The translations under genes were made by a program, and so were the position numbers. Shown piece by piece: positions 59,631-64,000 of a stretch of DNA of 64,000 bases. The stretch lies in assembly GCA_945903265.1 (NCBI GenBank), contig CAMDNQ010000006.1, positions 106,635 to 170,634 on the forward strand, written 5' to 3'. This stretch comes from Candidatus Sulfopaludibacter sp. SbA3 (GTDB lineage: Bacteria > Acidobacteriota > Vicinamibacteria > Vicinamibacterales > UBA2999). Numbering within the stretch: position 1 is the stretch's first letter; each line of letters begins with the position of its first letter. The notes under the pieces were generated by a model that was not told where the DNA came from, did no database searches, and saw only the letters and a list, made by a program, of their open reading frames with translations.

Positions 59631-60331
59631 GCATCCGCCCGCACCACGTCGAACCCGTGTTCGAAATCATCGTCATCGACCACGCAGACGACCGGACGCT
59701 CGTGCCCGTCCGGAGCATTCGTCACGTGGCGGTGCCTCGCCGCCGTGGCCGCCGCCGAATCATGCTCATCACGGCCGCAGCCGCTGCGCTGTGCGCGACG
59801 GTGGGCTTTGGCGCCGGGTTGCTCGTGGGCCAGGTTCCCGCGCCGAATGCGCCGGCGGCGCCGCCGGCGCTCTCGAGCGTCCGGTCGTGGCTTGCCAGCA
59901 CAACCCCGGTTCGCGTGGAGCCGTTGTCGATGGCGAGCGCCACAGGGGGCGCACCGCTGCTCGCCGGGTGGGTAGCCGGCAGCGACATCGGAGGGCGCGG
60001 CCTGACAGTGCGGCTCCTCGGGTCTGCGGGGCCTCTCACCACGCTGGCGATTGAGCTGCACGCAGAGCCGCGGATGGCGACGCTGCGCGGCGTCTCCAGC
60101 CGCGCGTTCGACATCGAGATCGCTCCGGTTGCGGGTGCCGTGCGGGCGCAGGACCTGGCGTCGCCGGACGGGACGCCTTTCGTGCGCCGCGTCACCGTTC
60201 GGAAACAGACCGGTTCCCGTGAGGGCCTCGTGCGGGTGCGGGTGAACCTGGATGCCCCGGGACTGGGCAACCTGCGTGTGGTGGGACGAACGATCTACGC
60301 CGACTTCGCGGCCCGTTCTGCCGCTTCCTGA
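59624..60331 (+). CDS. Hypothetical single-TM protein
   Basis: TM IMLITAAAAALCATVGFGAGLLVG; overlaps DUF192 gene end. Confidence 0.65.
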   Translation: MLSIRPHHVEPVFEIIVIDHADDRTLVPVRSIRHVAVPRRRGRRRIMLITAAAAALCATVGFGAGLLVGQVPAPNAPAAPPALSSVRSWLASTTPVRVEPLSMASATGGAPLLAGWVAGSDIGGRGLTVRLLGSAGPLTTLAIELHAEPRMATLRGVSSRAFDIEIAPVAGAVRAQDLASPDGTPFVRRVTVRKQTGSREGLVRVRVNLDAPGLGNLRVVGRTIYADFAARSAAS

Positions 60332-60999
60332 AGACGAATCACGTCCGCCATTTCAATCAGCAGAAACCCCGCGTTCGGTTCGCGGGCCGCCACCTCGGAT
60401 CCCAGCCGCGCGACGGCGTCGGCGAGCCTGTGGTCGGTGGTCATCGCCAGATCCGCGATCGCGATCCCGCGGTCCAGTTGACCGGCGCGGAGCAGCACTT
60501 CCGCGATCGTCAGCAGGGTGGAGGCGTCGTCGCCGGCCATCTCCGCGGTGAGATGCACGGCGGCTTCAAGGGCATCGCCCCGGGCGACGGCCTCGCGCGC
60601 CAGAGCGGCGGCGGCGCGCATGTGCGGATCGGCAGGTGTTGAGCCGATGCGTGCCGAGGCCTCGTGGCCCGAAGACCGCACCACCTGCAGCTGCGCCTCG
60701 ACGTCGTCCAGTTCCAGAATTTCGATCCGTGTGCGGAGTTCGTCGGCGCCAAGGCGATCGCCGCGGGCGGCGCGCCACTTCGCCACGAGCCCGAAATATG
60801 CGATGGCTTCGGCCGACCGCCCTTCGGTAGCGGCGGTTTCTCCAGCGCGGCGGAACAGGTCGGCCAGCATGGCGGCCATCGGCCACGCGCCAGGTTGGTC
60901 GTGGACGAATTTTTCGAATTCAGCAACCGCGAGTTCGAATCGGCCCGTGCGGACGAGGAGCTCAGTACCTGCCAGGATGGCATCGCGATCAGGAGTCAT
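60295..60999 (-). CDS. TPR-like protein
   Basis: GTELLVRTGRFELAVAEFEKFVHDQPGAWPMAAMLADLFRRAG helical repeats; convergent 37-bp overlap with preceding CDS. Confidence 0.7.
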   Translation of the reverse strand: MTPDRDAILAGTELLVRTGRFELAVAEFEKFVHDQPGAWPMAAMLADLFRRAGETAATEGRSAEAIAYFGLVAKWRAARGDRLGADELRTRIEILELDDVEAQLQVVRSSGHEASARIGSTPADPHMRAAAALAREAVARGDALEAAVHLTAEMAGDDASTLLTIAEVLLRAGQLDRGIAIADLAMTTDHRLADAVARLGSEVAAREPNAGFLLIEMADVIRLQEAAERAAKSA

Positions 61000-61029
61000 G
61001 GATTGCGACGATCAAGAGGCAAAGGCCAT

Positions 61030-61054
61030 TCCGGCGCGCGCCGCGCGCGCCGGA
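61030..61054. other. Strong GC hairpin TCCGGCGCGCG-CCG-CGCGCGCCGGA
   Basis: 11-bp perfect stem, 3-nt loop, no T-tract. Confidence 0.6.
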
Positions 61055-61159
61055 CATGATTGCGTGCAATTTTGCGAAGGGTTTTGCGAAAGACGGCGCG
61101 GTGATGGTGTCAGCGCAAGATCGATTGCGTCACGCTGCCTACGAAAAACGATCGCGAGA

Positions 61160-61849
61160 TTACGGATGTGCGGCAGAGCTCAGAGCGCCGGCGGGGAGCA
61201 GCCACACGCCGCCGACCACGATTGCGAGGAGCGCTGCCGCGGTCAACATGGCCCGGTGGGCGCGATGATGGCGGCCAGAGTCGCCGGCGGTTCTTCCGAC
61301 CACTGCCGCGAATGCCGTCATGGCCGCCACGGTTCCCACGCCGAACGCGCCGATGTAGATCACCGAGGCGGCGCGCGTCGGCAGGGCGAGTGCCGGAACG
61401 ACGCCGAGAAAATGGGAACTCCCAGCCACGCCATGCAGGACGCCAAGACAGAACGATGCGTGCACGTGTCCCAGGTGCCGGAGCCAGCGAGGTCCGGCAT
61501 GGACGTGCAGATGATCGTGATGCACGTGCCCGTGCGCGTGGGGAGCGGGATGCACGTTCAGGCTGCGCCGCAACGCCCAGATGCCGACGACGATCAGCGC
61601 CGCGCCGACCAGTCGTTCGCTCCACGCAGAGATGACGTCGATCGGCGGCAGCGCGTCCCGTAGAAGCACCGCGAGCAGCGCGACACAGACGACCCCTGAC
61701 GCGTGACCGATGCCCCAGGTCCAGCCCGCAAACCACCCGCGCCGGCGGCCATCGACCACGGCCAGCGGAGCGACCGCGGCAAGATGGTCGGGTCCCGCGA
61801 GGACGTGGAACAGCCCTGCAAGTGCCCCTGTGAGCGCTGTTAAGAACAT
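61160..61849 (-). CDS. NicO/UreH-like metal transporter
   Basis: HVLAGPDHLAAVAPLAV; WTWGIGHASGV; His-rich loop HPAPHAHGHVHHDHLHVHAG. Confidence 0.82.
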   Translation of the reverse strand: MFLTALTGALAGLFHVLAGPDHLAAVAPLAVVDGRRRGWFAGWTWGIGHASGVVCVALLAVLLRDALPPIDVISAWSERLVGAALIVVGIWALRRSLNVHPAPHAHGHVHHDHLHVHAGPRWLRHLGHVHASFCLGVLHGVAGSSHFLGVVPALALPTRAASVIYIGAFGVGTVAAMTAFAAVVGRTAGDSGRHHRAHRAMLTAAALLAIVVGGVWLLPAGALSSAAHP

Positions 61850-62617
61850 TTACTTGGGCGCCATTCTGATTGCGCCATCAAGGCGAATCACTTCGCCGTT
61901 CAGCATCTCATTTTCGAAGATGTGTTTCACGAGCGCCGCGTATTCGGGCGGCCGTCCGAGCCGCGACGGAAACGGCACCTGCTGCGCCAGCGACTGGCGA
62001 GCTGCCTCGGGCAGGTTATTCATCAGAGGCGTGTCGAAGGTGCCGGGCGCAATCGTCATGACGCGCACGCCGATCCTGGCGAACTCGCGCGCGATGGGAA
62101 GCGTCATCGCAACGATGCCCCCCTTGGATGCCGAGTACGCGGCCTGTCCTATCTGCCCGTCGTAGGCCGAGACTGACGCCGTCGTGACGATGACGCCGCG
62201 TTCCCCGGCGTCGTTCGGCGCGTTGCCGGCCATGGCCGCCGCGGTGAGCCGGATGGCGTTGAACGTGCCGACCAGGTTCACGTTGATGATGCGCGTGAAG
62301 CGCTCGAGGGGAAGAACGCCGTCCTTCGGCAGGACGCGTTCGGCGACAGCGATGCCTGCCGCGCACACCAGCCCGTGAATGCCCCCGAAGGCCTTGATGC
62401 CGGCGTCGACCGCCCGCTGCATGTCGGCGTCGCTCGAGACGTCGGCTTTGACGAACCGGACGGCATCGCCATGACGGGACGCCATCGCCGTGCCGGTCTC
62501 CTCATTCACGTCGACGACAACCGCGTGCCCGCCGGCCGCAACGATCATGTCGACGGTCGCCCCTCCAAGCCCGGACGCCCCGCCGGTCACGAGGACCGTG
62601 CGGTCTTTGAGCTGCAT
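61850..62617 (-). CDS. SDR-family 3-hydroxyacyl-CoA dehydrogenase (type II-like)
   Basis: [65 protein letters not shown]. Confidence 0.92.
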   Translation of the reverse strand: MQLKDRTVLVTGGASGLGGATVDMIVAAGGHAVVVDVNEETGTAMASRHGDAVRFVKADVSSDADMQRAVDAGIKAFGGIHGLVCAAGIAVAERVLPKDGVLPLERFTRIINVNLVGTFNAIRLTAAAMAGNAPNDAGERGVIVTTASVSAYDGQIGQAAYSASKGGIVAMTLPIAREFARIGVRVMTIAPGTFDTPLMNNLPEAARQSLAQQVPFPSRLGRPPEYAALVKHIFENEMLNGEVIRLDGAIRMAPK

Positions 62618-62633
62618 CAGATGATTCTAACGC

Positions 62634-62674
62634 GGGAAAACGAAAGGGCCGGCGATCCGAAGACCGCCGGCCCC
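62634..62674 (-). terminator. Rho-independent terminator of the radical SAM gene
   Basis: Minus strand: GGGCCGGCG...CGCCGGCCC 9-bp stem followed by TTTCGTTTT. Confidence 0.75.
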
Positions 62675-62723
62675 AACGTGAACACGAACCGAGAAGGTAG
62701 AACCGAGACGTGTGAACGGTGTG

Positions 62724-64000
62724 TTACACCGTCGGCTTGTGCACGACTTCCGCGACGTCCTGCTTCTTGCGCGCACCGCCGAGCCCCTGAATCTGCAGCG
62801 TCGGCTGTTCCTTGAGCACTTCCTGGCGATACAGGCGCTCCATCTCCTGGTGCTGCTTGAGCTCCTCGGGCGTCATCTGCGCCTTCTTGCGCGCCGCGAG
62901 CTTTTCCTGACGGGCGTTCTTCGCGATGCCGAGGTCGTCGAGGTCGGTCTGCTCACCCTTGGCGACCGCCTCCGCGTTGAGCACCAGGGAGTGATCCTTG
63001 CTCGACATGTCGACGCTTTTGCCGCCGGCGAAGATCTCGTGGCGGCCGTGCTCGTCGTACCACTTGGTGAGCGTCGCCGTCATGTGCATCTTCTCGATGA
63101 TGTTTCTCCAGCCGATGCCCGTGTTGTAGGCGCAGAAGGAGATTTCACCCTGCTGCGTCGCATACGGGATGATGCACATCTCCGTGCGGCGGAAGTCGTA
63201 GTTGAAGAGATCCTGGAACCACATCCCCGCGATGAACAGGAAGTTCCAGCGATCCGACCGCCGCTGCTCGATGTCGCTCATCGTGCGGTTGCCGCCGACG
63301 TTGCCGTAGCTCCTGCCGGTGGCGCCGAAGGTCTTGTCGAACTTCTTCATCAGGTCGGCGATGCGGAAGTGCGTCGGCGCCTGGAACGGGTCGTAGTTGC
63401 GCATCAGGGCGAGCCCCATGCCGACGAGCGACAGGAACTTGCCGCGCGCGGCGTCGTTCACCTGCGCGACGTCCTTCGCGAGCTGATCGGCCTTCAGGAA
63501 CGCCGTCACGGGGACCGCTTCCTTCGTGTCCTTGTCGATCATCAGCGCCATGCCGATGCCGCAGTTCGGGTGGCAGCCGCACGTCAGCTGGCCCCACTCC
63601 CGGTCCGGCCCGTGGACGACGTCCGCCCAGTCCGTAAAGGTGGACATGAACGAGATCGGGAACCAGTCGCGGATCGGCTCGCCGATGCCGGTCTGGTTCT
63701 TCACGTCGTGCGCGAGGTGCGACAGCGTGTAGCGCTGCGCGGCACGGCGCTCGGGCGTGATCTCCTCATCGCGGCCGGTGAACGAGACCGGCTGGAACGA
63801 CAGGAAGTTGATCCGCTTCGGGTTGTCCATCGCGAACTCGATGACCCGCCCGACCTGCTCGTTGTTGACGCCGTTCACGATCGTGATGACGGGAACGATG
63901 TCGACGCCGGCGTTGAAGAGGTTCTCGATGGCGCGCAGCTTCACGTCGAACAGATTGCCGACGCGGCGGTGCGCGTTGGCCGCGTTGCCGATGCCGTCGA
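62724..64000 (-). CDS. Radical SAM family protein, C-terminal part (5' end outside window)
   Basis: Frame open to window edge (DGIGNAANAHRRVGNLFDVKLRAIENLFNAGVDIVPVITIVNGVN); INFLSFQPVSFTGR; CGCHPNCGIG. Confidence 0.75.
   Translation of the reverse strand, partial: DGIGNAANAHRRVGNLFDVKLRAIENLFNAGVDIVPVITIVNGVNNEQVGRVIEFAMDNPKRINFLSFQPVSFTGRDEEITPERRAAQRYTLSHLAHDVKNQTGIGEPIRDWFPISFMSTFTDWADVVHGPDREWGQLTCGCHPNCGIGMALMIDKDTKEAVPVTAFLKADQLAKDVAQVNDAARGKFLSLVGMGLALMRNYDPFQAPTHFRIADLMKKFDKTFGATGRSYGNVGGNRTMSDIEQRRSDRWNFLFIAGMWFQDLFNYDFRRTEMCIIPYATQQGEISFCAYNTGIGWRNIIEKMHMTATLTKWYDEHGRHEIFAGGKSVDMSSKDHSLVLNAEAVAKGEQTDLDDLGIAKNARQEKLAARKKAQMTPEELKQHQEMERLYRQEVLKEQPTLQIQGLGGARKKQDVAEVVHKPTV

Noticed and set aside
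1-64000. CRISPR array, prophage, IS element, toxin-antitoxin or secondary-metabolite cluster
   Set aside because: No regularly spaced repeats, transposase/integrase, phage structural genes, TA pair or NRPS/PKS modules seen in the frames provided.

Overview
High-GC bacterial chromosomal window. Protein families (Oar-like TonB receptors with carboxypeptidase-regulatory N-termini, DUF6152, PD40-linked kinases) suggest an Acidobacteriota/Vicinamibacteria-type host; this is inference, as no rRNA is present. It is densely coded on both strands, with one tRNA-Pro(TGG) and no CRISPR, prophage or IS element seen. Main blocks: (1) two-component system, a molybdenum-hydroxylase FAD subunit with a 4-Cys insert, and iorAB-like genes separated from it by an antisense lytic transglycosylase; (2) gcdH plus a GntR/FCD regulator divergent from an Oar-like TonB receptor locus that ends with a second, paralogous GntR/FCD regulator and pruA/phzF; (3) mixed housekeeping genes (ABC-F, PssA, GNAT, CsbD, BON); (4) a PAS histidine kinase divergent from a membrane protein that looks like a pseudokinase fused to a PD40/TolB-type propeller; (5) a gentisate-type aromatic catabolism locus (MPI-like protein, BASS transporter, FAH hydrolases, gentisate dioxygenase, second TonB receptor, and an exported domain fused to a metallo-beta-lactamase); (6) a complete tad/flp pilus locus with a sigma54-like promoter and a post-flp terminator, followed by an AAA+ ATPase, a DUF192 protein and unknown proteins; (7) a NicO-like transporter, an SDR and a truncated radical SAM protein. 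The best candidates for undescribed biology are the pseudokinase, the duplicated/fused exported domain found beside both TonB receptors, and the AAA+/DUF192 extension of the tad locus. All calls are by eye; no searches were run and many start codons are approximate.
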